From Gemmatimonadota bacterium (lineage in GTDB: Bacteria; Gemmatimonadota; Gemmatimonadetes; Gemmatimonadales; Gemmatimonadaceae): a DNA stretch of 64,000 nt. The stretch is from the NCBI GenBank assembly GCA_016714015.1, contig JADJNZ010000002.1, positions 144,750 through 208,749 of the forward strand, written 5' to 3'. The number at the start of each line of letters is the position of its first letter. Position 1 is the stretch's first letter. Shown here piece after piece: positions 35,772 to 43,066 of the stretch. A program made the translations under genes and the position numbers. The notes beneath the pieces were generated by a model. That model had not been told where the DNA came from. It saw only the letters and a list, made by a program, of their open reading frames with translations, and did not search any database.

Positions 35772-36862
35772 CGCGCGAGCGGGTGCTGGTCGCGATGTCG
35801 GGCGGCGTCGACTCCTCGGTCGCCGCCGCCCTCCTCGTTCGCGAGGGCTACGACGTCGTCGGCATCACGATGAAGCTGTTCCACGATGGCGGCGAGGTCC
35901 CCGACAAGCCCTGTTGCTCGCTCGACAGCGTGAACGACGCGCGGCGCGTGGCCGAGCACCTCGGGATCCCGCACTACGTGCTCAACCTCCAGGACCGCTT
36001 CGGCCGCGACGTGGTCGCCGACTTCGTCGCCGAGTACGCGGCGGGCCGGACGCCGATCCCCTGCGTGCGCTGCAACACCTTCACGAAGTTCCGCGACCTC
36101 CTCGAGAAGGCCGACGCGATCGACGCGCGGTGGATCGCGACGGGTCACTACGCCCGCATCCATGACGGGCGCCTGCAGCGCGGCCTCGACGACGCGAAGG
36201 ACCAGACCTACTTCCTCTGGGGCATCGAGCGCGCGGTGCTGGCGCGGATGAAGCTCCCGGTGGGCCACATGACCAAGGACGAGACGCGGCAGGCCGCGCG
36301 CGACCTCGGGCTCCTCACCGCCGAGAAGCCGGAGAGCCAGGAGATCTGCTTCGTCCCCGACGGCGACTACGTGAAGGTGCTCGAGCGCGAACTCCCCGCC
36401 GACGCCCCCGCGCTCGCGGCCGGCCCGATCGTCACGCTCGACGGCACCGTGGTGGGCACGCATGACGGGTTCGCGCGCTACACCGTGGGGCAGCGCCGCG
36501 GACTGCCCGGCGGATCCGCCGAGCCGATGTTCGTGGTCGCGCTGCGACCGGAGGATCGCGCCGTGGTGATCGGTCCGCGCGAGGCGTTGCTCGGTCGCGG
36601 CCTCGTCGCGCGCGAGGTGAACTGGCTGGTGTCCACGCCCCCCGCGCCCGGCGACGCGATCGCGGTGCGGATCCGTCACCGCGCGCCGACCGTCCCCGGC
36701 CATGTGGTGCACCGTGACGGCGAGGCGATCGAAGTCGCGCTCGATGCGCCGGTGCATGCGATCTCCCCCGGGCAGTCGGTCGTGTTCTACTCGGGCGATG
36801 TCGTGCTCGGCGGCGGGGTGATCGCCGCGAGTCGGCGCGTGCTGCCGGTGCGCGCGGCGTAG
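35768..36862 (+). CDS. mnmA: tRNA-specific 2-thiouridylase MnmA
   Basis: 364 aa. It forms 2-thiouridine at position 34 of Lys, Glu and Gln tRNAs. PP-loop AMSGGVDSSVAAAL at the N-terminus, catalytic Cys99 in TPIPCVRCN and Cys194 in SQEICFVPDGDY, and the C-terminal beta-barrel with YTVGQRRGLPGG are all present. GTG start overlapping the desulfurase stop. No relay (Tus) genes are nearby, so sulfur probably passes directly from the upstream desulfurase. Confidence 0.95.
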   Translation: MTRERVLVAMSGGVDSSVAAALLVREGYDVVGITMKLFHDGGEVPDKPCCSLDSVNDARRVAEHLGIPHYVLNLQDRFGRDVVADFVAEYAAGRTPIPCVRCNTFTKFRDLLEKADAIDARWIATGHYARIHDGRLQRGLDDAKDQTYFLWGIERAVLARMKLPVGHMTKDETRQAARDLGLLTAEKPESQEICFVPDGDYVKVLERELPADAPALAAGPIVTLDGTVVGTHDGFARYTVGQRRGLPGGSAEPMFVVALRPEDRAVVIGPREALLGRGLVAREVNWLVSTPPAPGDAIAVRIRHRAPTVPGHVVHRDGEAIEVALDAPVHAISPGQSVVFYSGDVVLGGGVIAASRRVLPVRAA

Positions 36863-36907
36863 CAGACGCCCGCTCGAGGCGCTCCGGAGCATCGGATGGG
36901 CGCCATG

Positions 36908-37660
36908 CATAGGAGTGACCCGATGTTTTGGCGGACTCCTGGCGCCGTCGAGTGACGGGAACCGCGGCGCAGGTCGCGGGGCGCAACTCGAAACGGAACT
37001 TTCCGAAGCGTTTCGGACGCTGAGGTCGCTCACATAGGAGTTCTCCGAACTGTCATCTCTGTTTTTGGGGCTCGTCATCGGCTGCAATCGGCCGTGATGT
37101 CGATTTCGACACATTACATCGGAACACTCCGAAGCGTACGGCAGCCGACAGAGCGTGCATGAGCCGTTCTTCTCCGCGAACGGCGGAGTCAATCGGATTA
37201 CATAGGGCTAATCCGAAGTGAATGAGGTCTGATCCGAAGTGAATGAGGTCTCATTCGAGGTGAATGAGGAATACGATCTGCTTGGCGCACGTCGAATCGA
37301 CGTTCATCGACGCTGAACCCTGGAGGAACCGAGATCGAAGCGATTCGCATCGGTGTCATCCTATGTATTCGCCTCGGAGTTCCCCGTCGCGCTCCGCCGA
37401 TCGGTGGGGCAGCGATGCGGGGATCGCAATGCGTCGGATACATCCGAAGTTTTTTTCGATTCGGAAACAGGTTGCGTCGGCTTGCTCCTATGTGTCCGGT
37501 GCTGAAGATCACCGTCCCGGCGGGCGAATGCGGCGTCACGGGTGTGAATGGCGCGTTCCTTCGGAGCAAACCGATCTATTCGATCGTGCGGACGCCGACG
37601 CCGCCGCGGGGATTGGGCGACGCACCCTGGGATTGACGAATGCTTCGGACAAGTCCAATG
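36908..37660. repeat. Phased array of CATNGG-N5-TCCGAA motifs, non-coding
   Basis: An 845-nt gene-poor stretch follows mnmA and is visibly less GC-rich than its surroundings. Within it a 17-bp composite motif recurs. Plus-strand copies begin at 36908, 37033, 37117 and 37201, with a weaker one at 37432. Minus-strand copies begin at 37349, 37476, 37560 and 37644. Several neighbours are exactly 84 bp apart, and the first step of each set is 125 or 127 bp. Every plus-strand TCCGAA hexamer in the stretch falls on a common 21-bp phase. No plausible protein is encoded. It could be an operator array for the regulator at 37708 or a degenerate repeat tract. Confidence 0.6.
37212..37274. repeat. Three tandem 21-bp repeats
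   Basis: Two identical 19-bp starts (TCCGAAGTGAATGAGGTCT) and a third diverged copy (TTCGAGGTGAATGAGG) lie head to tail with a 21-bp period, in phase with the larger array around them. Confidence 0.85.
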
Positions 37661-37707
37661 TCTCCGCGCGCGCGTTGGAGCTCACCCGACCATTTCCGGA
37701 GCCGATC

Positions 37708-38019
37708 GTGCAACTCATCCCAGGATTGAAGGCGTTGGCGAGCCCTACCCGACTCAAGGTGCTCGAGCTGCTCAGGGACCCCGCCGCCTTCGACGGACCG
37801 CGCGATGCGGCAGGCCAACCGCTCGGTGTCACCGCCAAGGCGCTCCTCAAGCATTTCCGGATCGCCCAGCCGTCGTTCAACGAGCAGATGGACGTGCTCA
37901 TCGGCATCGGGCTCGTCGAGGCGACGAAGGTCGGGCGCTGGACGGTGTACAAGCGCGACGAGGAGCGGATCCGCCAACTGAAGCAGACGATCATCGATCA
38001 GCTGTTGCCGCCGGGCTGA
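37708..38019 (+). CDS. ArsR-like winged-helix regulator
   Basis: 103 aa from a GTG at 37708. The fold is clear: PGLKALASPTRLKVLELLRD (helices 1-2), VTAKALLKHFRIAQPSFNEQMDVLIGIGLVEAT (HTH), then KVGRWTVYKRDEERIRQLKQ (wing and C-terminal helix). Cysteines are absent, so it is not a classic metal-binding ArsR. A TTG at 37633 would add 25 residues and is possible; no good ATG exists. It stands immediately after the repeat array and may bind it (inference). Confidence 0.75.
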   Translation: MQLIPGLKALASPTRLKVLELLRDPAAFDGPRDAAGQPLGVTAKALLKHFRIAQPSFNEQMDVLIGIGLVEATKVGRWTVYKRDEERIRQLKQTIIDQLLPPG

Positions 38020-38087
38020 GCTCGAGGCATCGCGCGGAGCCCAGCGGTGCACTTCACGCTTGGCCTCAGATGGCGCCCGTCGTTCCG

Positions 38088-38486
38088 CTACGGTGCCGGG
38101 AATGCGACGAGAGATTCTCGGATCCACGTCGTGAACTCGTCCAGACTCATTGTCCCCGCCGCAACGCCGAGGATGACTCGTTCGGCGTCATCAATCCCGG
38201 CCGACAACTCGAAGCCGTTCAGCACCAGAGAGACTTCAACCGCCGCGTGGCCGATGCGCTTGTTGCCATCGACGAACGGGTGATTGAGGATGAGTGAGAA
38301 GCCAAGGGCGGACGCCTTCTCGGCGAGCGAGGGATAGAGATCCTCGTCGGCGAACGTCGCACGTGGCTGCGCGAGCGCGGACTCCAGCGCGCCGAGATCG
38401 CGAATGGCCGACGCACCCCCGCCGGCGACCAACACGCGGCTGTAGAGGTCGAGGACTTCAGCGAGCGAAAGGAACCGGGTCGCCAC
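38088..38486 (-). CDS. doc: Doc-type Fic toxin
   Basis: 132-aa death-on-curing toxin. The Fic core HPFVDGNKR at residues 69-77 matches the Doc signature, which phosphorylates elongation factor Tu in the P1 system (family knowledge). The N-terminal FLSLAEVLDLYSRVL and GALESALAQP are typical of Doc. It lies directly downstream of its probable antitoxin (15 nt). It is just left of the last attC site but has no attC at its own 3' end. Confidence 0.9.
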   Translation of the reverse strand: MATRFLSLAEVLDLYSRVLVAGGGASAIRDLGALESALAQPRATFADEDLYPSLAEKASALGFSLILNHPFVDGNKRIGHAAVEVSLVLNGFELSAGIDDAERVILGVAAGTMSLDEFTTWIRESLVAFPAP

Positions 38487-38501
38487 GCGGACGGGCGCCC
38501 G

Positions 38502-38696
38502 CTACTCGAGCTTGCGGTAGAGTTCGGCGTTCTTCTCGACAACATGGCGGGCCGCAGTCTCATAGGCGGCCTCGCGACGGTCGAGCAGGTCACGCAACGC
38601 GGCAGCCGCCAGCGCGTCCACGGGCACGTTCAGCCGCTGGGCGATGGCGCTGAGCTGGCCCTGCTGGGCCTCGGTGAGCTCGAAGGAGAGACGCAT
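38502..38696 (-). CDS. Antitoxin of the Doc module
   Basis: 64 aa. RLSFELTEAQQGQLSAIAQRL followed by VDALAAAALRDLLDRREAA resembles a short ribbon-helix-helix or Phd-like DNA-binding part, with a C-terminal helix (YETAARHVVEKNAELYRKLE) suited to clamp the toxin. Assignment rests on size and on its position upstream of doc. Confidence 0.8.
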   Translation of the reverse strand: MRLSFELTEAQQGQLSAIAQRLNVPVDALAAAALRDLLDRREAAYETAARHVVEKNAELYRKLE

Positions 38697-38747
38697 ATCA
38701 GGACTCTAGGGGGCGAGCGGTGGTAGAGCCATCCCGGGCTCGCGTCC

Positions 38748-38838
38748 ACATAACGGCAACTTCTGCTGCGAGCGGTCACATCATCGCGGGCGCAGCGAGC
38801 GTCCGCAAGCCGCTCGTCAGCAGCAAGCACCGTTAGGC
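38748..38838 (-). other. attC: attC-like integron recombination site 1
   Basis: Read on the minus strand, R'' GCCTAAC (38838-38832) fits RYYYAAC and R' is GTTATGT. The arms CTTGCTGCTGACGAGCGG and CCGCTCGCAGCAGAAG pair with extra bases on the L'' side, as expected for the extrahelical bases that set attC orientation. It closes the gamma-glutamyltransferase cassette, lying after that gene's 3' end. 91 bp. Confidence 0.8.
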
Positions 38839-39033
38839 CGCGACATGCGCTGGAATGGCACCGCACGCGACATTCGGGTGACGGCGTCCGCGCATCGCGG
38901 ACATGTGCTCGGTGCTCCTGTACCTCGACTATCTCGGATCGGGCGCACGGTTGAGGCCAGCACGTCAGGGAGCCCGCCACACCACTGATTCCTCGGGTGA
39001 CTCCCGTCACCGGTGTCGCGACCGGCTTGTCCT

Positions 39034-40725
39034 TCAGGGAATGCGAGGCGATGCAGGCGGAGGCGCACCGCGCCCTCCGGCTCGCGGCCGTTCCGGACTG
39101 CTCGCCATCCCCTCTCCATCCGGATCGGCGGCGCCTTCCCACTCACCAGTCGCCTTGTGGAAGCGAATCGCGTGCACGCGACCGAACTGTCCGGGCTGCG
39201 GCTGAGGACGCGTGCGGATTCCCATGCTGTCGATCGCCGCGGCCTGTGCCCGCGTCCAACCGGGGCCGGGTTCGGTCTCAATGGACAACCCGGCAAAGAC
39301 TGAGGTCGAATCGAGTTCCGGGTGTACGCGGGGCGCGGCCAAGGCCAGTGGAAGGGGAAGGTTGTCGTCCACCACCCTGCTGACCGCCTGCACCACGGCG
39401 GAGATGATCCTGATGCCGCCGGCGGCCCCGAGGACCAGGACTGGCGCGCCATCCTTCGTGACGATCAGCGGCGCGATTCCCGACCGGGCCCGCACGCCTG
39501 GCCCCTGTCCGCCCCCGAGGTAGCCTCCCATGGTGGCCGCGTAGAGGAACCCGAGTCCCGGCGTGGCGACCGCCGAGCCGAACGTTGGTCCCAGCGTCTG
39601 CGTGAGGGACACGACCATGCCACTGGAATCGGCGACCGACAGGTGTGTGGTATGCCCCTCCGTGTCGGGGATGCCACCATTCGCGCCGACCGCCACCAGC
39701 CGCACCTTCGCGGCCTGCGTTATGGCCCACGCCTTGGATGTCGCGCGGCTCGCGGTACTGTCCGCGCCGAGCCGGACCAGGTCCGGGATCGCCAGTCCGA
39801 TGGCCTGCCCGACAATGGCGGCCCACTGGGTCTCCGAATACCGGGCCCGATCGAACCGTTCCATGATCTGCAGCGCCTGGATCACGATGGAGCCTGACGC
39901 GGGGACGTCGAGCCCGACGAGGTCGAAGCCGCGATAGGTGCCCCGGACGACGCGCGAGTCCTCGGCGCGATAGTCGGCGAGAGACTGCAGCGTCACATAG
40001 CCGGCGTTGGCGGCCATGTCGGCGGCGATGGTCCGGGCAATGTCACCGCGGTAGAAGGCGTCATGGCCGCCGGAGGCGATCGTGCGCAGGGTCCTGGCCA
40101 GGTCGGGCTGGCGGAGCAAGTCCCCGGCCCTCGGAGGAGTGCCGTCCGGTTTCAGGTAGGCGGCGCGCGCACCGGCGGACACGGCGAATGCGGCAACCGA
40201 TCCGGCGTGCATGCGTGACTGGATGGGGAGCAGCCGGAATCCGTTCTCCGCGTAGTCGATCGCCGACGCCATGACCTCTTCGAGTGTGAGCGAGCCGTGC
40301 TCCTTGTGGAGTCTGATCAGTCCCGCCACGGCTCCCGGAACCCCGACCGTCGCGTATCCCGATGACGCGCGCGGTGCCGTCAGCGTGTCGTAGCCCTGTG
40401 GCACCTGAGTGGTCCCATCGATACCGAAGACCTTGCCATCGGCATGCCGCACGAGGATCTGGTTGCGACCACCGATGCCGTTCATCGCCGGTTCGACCAC
40501 GGCAATCGCAAAGGCCGCGGCGACGGCAGCGTCCGCCGCGTTGCCGCCACGCTCGAGGATCCTCTGCCCCGCCAAGGTGGCCAGCGGGTGGGCGGAGACG
40601 ATCATGCCGCTACTGGATCGAGCGACCTGCTCCCTCCCCTGTCCCAGCGCCGTGACGGGCGTGCCGTTGGCACACGCGATGCCAAGGACGATGAGGGCAC
40701 CGACACGGCTCGAGCGGAACGTCAT
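39034..40725 (-). CDS. ggt: Gamma-glutamyltransferase, secreted
   Basis: Ntn-hydrolase cleaving gamma-glutamyl bonds of glutathione and related peptides, 563 aa. Signal peptide to about residue 28. The self-processing site GHTTHLSVAD places the catalytic Thr at about residue 359, so both large and small subunits are encoded. GGNAADAAVAAAFAIAVVEP and GFLYAATMGGYLGGGQGPG are further family marks. Start at 40725 gives the signal peptide. It sits between attC sites 1 and 2 in integron orientation, an unusually large cassette gene. The 195 nt between its stop and attC 1 hold nothing I can identify. Confidence 0.92.
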   Translation of the reverse strand: MTFRSSRVGALIVLGIACANGTPVTALGQGREQVARSSSGMIVSAHPLATLAGQRILERGGNAADAAVAAAFAIAVVEPAMNGIGGRNQILVRHADGKVFGIDGTTQVPQGYDTLTAPRASSGYATVGVPGAVAGLIRLHKEHGSLTLEEVMASAIDYAENGFRLLPIQSRMHAGSVAAFAVSAGARAAYLKPDGTPPRAGDLLRQPDLARTLRTIASGGHDAFYRGDIARTIAADMAANAGYVTLQSLADYRAEDSRVVRGTYRGFDLVGLDVPASGSIVIQALQIMERFDRARYSETQWAAIVGQAIGLAIPDLVRLGADSTASRATSKAWAITQAAKVRLVAVGANGGIPDTEGHTTHLSVADSSGMVVSLTQTLGPTFGSAVATPGLGFLYAATMGGYLGGGQGPGVRARSGIAPLIVTKDGAPVLVLGAAGGIRIISAVVQAVSRVVDDNLPLPLALAAPRVHPELDSTSVFAGLSIETEPGPGWTRAQAAAIDSMGIRTRPQPQPGQFGRVHAIRFHKATGEWEGAADPDGEGMASSPERPRAGGRGAPPPASPRIP

Positions 40726-40879
40726 TGGGTGCCTCGGCTCCAGAATGGACGGCAGACATCGGGTGGCAGTCAATGGTACGCGTCGACCGCCACGCCGTGC
40801 AAGGAACTCCAGTTGCTGTTCCCCCAAGCGTTCGCGATCTCGGCCGAGTCTCGAACCCCATCGCGATGCGTGGGGCGCC

Positions 40880-41015
40880 GCATGACGTGTGCTTCTGCTA
40901 CGAGCGCTCCCATAAAATGCGGTTGGGAGACCGCGGCAGTCCTTCACCTAAAGTGAAGCCGTGGCCCCCCAACCGCTACCGCACCTGCGCTCGTCGGCAG
41001 CAAGCTGCGTTATGC
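40880..41015 (-). other. attC: attC-like integron recombination site 2 (R' altered)
   Basis: 136 bp. On the minus strand R'' is GCATAAC at 41015-41009. Long complementary arms follow (GCTTGCTGCCGACGAGCGC with GCGCTCGTAGCAGAAGC), plus an inner GCGGTTGGG/CCCAACCGC stem. R' reads GTCATGC at 40886-40880 instead of GTTATGC, a change in the GTT core where the integrase cuts. It closes the HigBA cassette; the higA stop codon lies inside R''. Confidence 0.78.
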
Positions 41016-41324
41016 GACTTGCAGGGGATGAATGTGCGCGATCTCGCGCTTGAGCCCGCGGGCCGCGTCCCAGAGGTCGACGTTACGCTGGAGATTGAGC
41101 CAGAACTCCGGTGACGTGCCGAAGAGCTTGCCAAGCCGCAGCGCCATCTCGGGGCTGACCGCGCGCCGCTCGCGGAGCAGCTCGTTGACGGACTGCCGCG
41201 AAACGCCGAGGGCCTCGGCGAGCGCCGTGACCGAAAGCTCGTACTCCGGGAGGAAGTCCTCGCGGAGGATCTCGCCGGGATGAATCGGGCGCCGCTCGAG
41301 CGGCTTGGTGTTGGGAATGCTCAT
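41010..41324 (-). CDS. higA: HigA-family antitoxin
   Basis: 104 aa. RRPIHPGEILREDFLPEYEL then an XRE-type HTH (VTALAEALGVSRQSVNELLRERRAVSPEMALRLG) and FGTSPEFWLNLQRNVDLWDA, the standard HigA layout. The stop TAA is supplied by the R'' box of the attC site. Probably represses the toxin-antitoxin operon. Encoded after the toxin, as usual for hig. Confidence 0.93.
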   Translation of the reverse strand: MSIPNTKPLERRPIHPGEILREDFLPEYELSVTALAEALGVSRQSVNELLRERRAVSPEMALRLGKLFGTSPEFWLNLQRNVDLWDAARGLKREIAHIHPLQVA

Positions 41325-41336
41325 GAGAAGCTCCAG

Positions 41337-41618
41337 CTAGTGGTAATCGCACAACTCAACGTCGAACGCGTCGCCGTCATTGAAGCGGAAGCAGATGCGC
41401 CATTGGTCGTTCACGGAAATGGCGTGCTGTCCAGCTCGGTCGCCTTTGAGCGCGTGCAAGCGATTGCCGGGCGGCACCTTGAGATCGGCGACCTGGGTGG
41501 CGGCGTCCACGGCTTCGACCTTGCGCAAGGCGCGGCGGGCGACGTCGGCGGGGACGCGCTTCGCCTTCCCCGTGCGGAACAGCTCCTCGGTCTGCCGGTC
41601 AGCGAAGGTCTTGATCAC
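41337..41618 (-). CDS. higB: HigB-family toxin
   Basis: 93 aa from a GTG at 41618 (VIKTFADRQTEELFRTG). RelE-fold mRNA interferase with VPPGNRLHALKGDRAGQHAISVNDQWRICFRF, the RelE/HigB core. An in-frame ATG at 41645 would add nine residues but departs from the family start. Precedes higA by 12 nt. Confidence 0.92.
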   Translation of the reverse strand: MIKTFADRQTEELFRTGKAKRVPADVARRALRKVEAVDAATQVADLKVPPGNRLHALKGDRAGQHAISVNDQWRICFRFNDGDAFDVELCDYH

Positions 41619-41666
41619 GCTGGAATGTAACGCGTAACGTGACACGCGTCAATGCCGGCGGTGTTC

Positions 41667-41761
41667 GCATAACGTCAAGTCGTGCTGCGGGCACTCCATA
41701 AAAGGCGGCGGCGGAGCCGCCGCTTCCCTAGTGTGACCGTCAGCACCAACTGCCGTTATGC
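41667..41761 (-). other. attC: attC-like integron recombination site 3
   Basis: 95 bp. Minus-strand R'' GCATAAC (41761-41755) and R' GTTATGC (41673-41667). Complementary arms GTTGGTGCTGAC and GTGCTGC-type segments flank an inner GGCGGCGGCGGAGCCGCCGC stem. Closes the BrnTA cassette; the brnA stop lies in R''. Outer arms resemble those of attC 5. Confidence 0.82.
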
Positions 41762-41995
41762 GCTGCGGGGGCGGGACCTGCGGCGCGGCAGGCTCGGCGA
41801 CTCGCGAAGCAACTTGCGCAGCGCCGTGTTCACCGCACGCGCTGTTGGAAAGGCTTCGGCCACGTCGGGTTCGAGCACGACGATGTTCGAGCCCTGCGCA
41901 TACCGTTTCGCGTACTTCCCACGCACACCGCCGCTGAAGTCGTATTCCGCGCGCATAGTGCTGACCTCCCGTACTCGGCTAGGTGTCTTCTTCAT
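41756..41995 (-). CDS. brnA: BrnA-like antitoxin
   Basis: 79 aa, or 66 aa from an internal ATG at 41956 (MRAEYDFSGGVRGKYAKRYA), which is the start most relatives use. The rest, NIVVLEPDVAEAFPTARAVNTALRKLL, is the conserved C-terminal helix region of antitoxins paired with BrnT. Overlaps the toxin gene by 17 nt if the longer start is used. Stop within the attC R'' box. Confidence 0.85.
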   Translation of the reverse strand: MKKTPSRVREVSTMRAEYDFSGGVRGKYAKRYAQGSNIVVLEPDVAEAFPTARAVNTALRKLLRESPSLPRRRSRPRSA

Positions 41996-42263
41996 AGGTG
42001 CGCCGCTCGCGGCGGCTGGCTAGGCGAGCGCTGATGAGCCGGATGTCCGACTCACTACGCTCGGCATGAATCACGACAACAAGGCGTTGCTGGGTGGAAC
42101 ACCCAATCAGCAGAAACCTGGTCTCGTCGGTGGAGTGCTCCGGGTCAGGTATGGTGATCGAGAGGGGATCCGCGAACGCGGTGCTGGCCTCCACGAACGA
42201 TACGCCGTGCTTCTTGACGTTCGCGGAGGCCTTCCGCGGATCCCAACTGAATCGCATTCCCAT
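41979..42263 (-). CDS. brnT: BrnT-family toxin
   Basis: 94-aa ribonuclease toxin. RFSWDPRKASANVKKHGVSF, then DPLSITIPDPEHSTDETRFLLIG, and the C-terminal IRLISARLASRRERRTYEE are the BrnT landmarks. Probably bicistronic with the antitoxin at its 3' end. Confidence 0.92.
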   Translation of the reverse strand: MGMRFSWDPRKASANVKKHGVSFVEASTAFADPLSITIPDPEHSTDETRFLLIGCSTQQRLVVVIHAERSESDIRLISARLASRRERRTYEEDT

Positions 42264-42300
42264 CCCAGAAACTTACCGCACCACGACCTCAGTTGCACGC

Positions 42301-42396
42301 GCATAACGTGTGCTTCTGCTGCAGACACTCCATAAAATGCGCCCGCGAAGCGGGCGCTACAATAGCGTGGCTGTCAGCCAGCAAGCTTCGTTATGC
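42301..42396 (-). other. attC: attC-like integron recombination site 4 (left edge of copper island)
   Basis: 96 bp. Minus-strand R'' GCATAAC (42396-42390), arms CGAAGCTTGCTGGCTGAC and GCAGCAGAAGCACAC with an extra base on the L'' side, inner GCGCCCGC/GCGGGCGC stem, R' GTTATGC (42307-42301). It follows the copD stop by 17 nt in the same orientation, so it would close whatever cassette contains copD. Outer arms resemble attC 2. Confidence 0.82.
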
Positions 42397-42745
42397 CGGC
42401 CCTGTCCTACGCGCTATTCGCCAGGCATTGGAGTGGCGACAAGCACCGCAGTCACCACCAGCACGAGCACTCCCGCCGCGAGTTCCACGAGTGAAGACCG
42501 TCGCAGCGCCGCGCTACCATTTGACTGGCCGAGCGACGGAAGCACACGCCGCCAGTTGTACGCGCCAGTCCCAGCGACGATCGCAAGTAGGGCAAGCTTC
42601 AGCGCAAGCGTGCGCCCGTACACGCTCTGCCAGAGCGAAGCCACACCACCAAGGTTGCCCCAGGCAGTCGCGAGACCCGTAAGCGCGAGCAGTGTTGAAT
42701 CGCCCCGGGATTGCCGGAGGCTCCATACCCTGAGAGGTTGGAGCT

Positions 42746-43066
42746 ATGCCCAGACCGTCATCATTTTCGCCTGAAGTCCGCGAACGCGCCATCCGGATGG
42801 TGCAGGAGCAGACGCCCGCCCACGGGTCGCAGTGGGCCGCGGTGCGCTCCGTCGCAGAGAAGCTCGGCTGCCATCCGGAGACGCTCCGGAACTGGATGCG
42901 CCGCCACGAGCGCGACACCGGCCAGCGCCCTGGTGTGACGACCGCCGAAGAGTCGCGCCTGAAGGAACTCGAGCGCGAGAACAAGGAGCTGCGGCGCGCG
43001 AACGAGATCCTCAAGAAGGCGGCCGCGTTTTTCGCAGTGGCGGAGCTCGACCGCCGACCGAACTGA
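42746..43066 (+). CDS. IS3 transposase OrfA
   Basis: 106 aa. HTH_Tnp_1 domain (SFSPEVRERAIRMVQEQ...WAAVRSVAEKLGCHPETLRNWMRRHE) that binds the inverted repeats, then a leucine-zipper-like helix (LKELERENKELRRANEILKKAAAFF). It ends FFAVAELDRRPN, typical of the IS3/IS51-type subgroup. A T-run near 43028-43032 could support frameshifting into orfB. Confidence 0.95.
   Translation: MPRPSSFSPEVRERAIRMVQEQTPAHGSQWAAVRSVAEKLGCHPETLRNWMRRHERDTGQRPGVTTAEESRLKELERENKELRRANEILKKAAAFFAVAELDRRPN

Noticed and set aside
37198..37569. Minus-strand frame with heptapeptide repeats (PHSLRIR)
   Set aside because: The repeats are just the 21-bp DNA repeat read in frame. Composition is Arg/Pro/His-rich and there is no convincing start signal.
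36908..37660. CRISPR or TIGR-type guide array
   Set aside because: No constant-length repeat with unique spacers is present, motif copies occur on both strands, and no cas, tas or Nop-domain gene is near.
38020..38087. A sixth attC site after doc
   Set aside because: No RYYYAAC/GTTRRRY pair or complementary arms could be found there.
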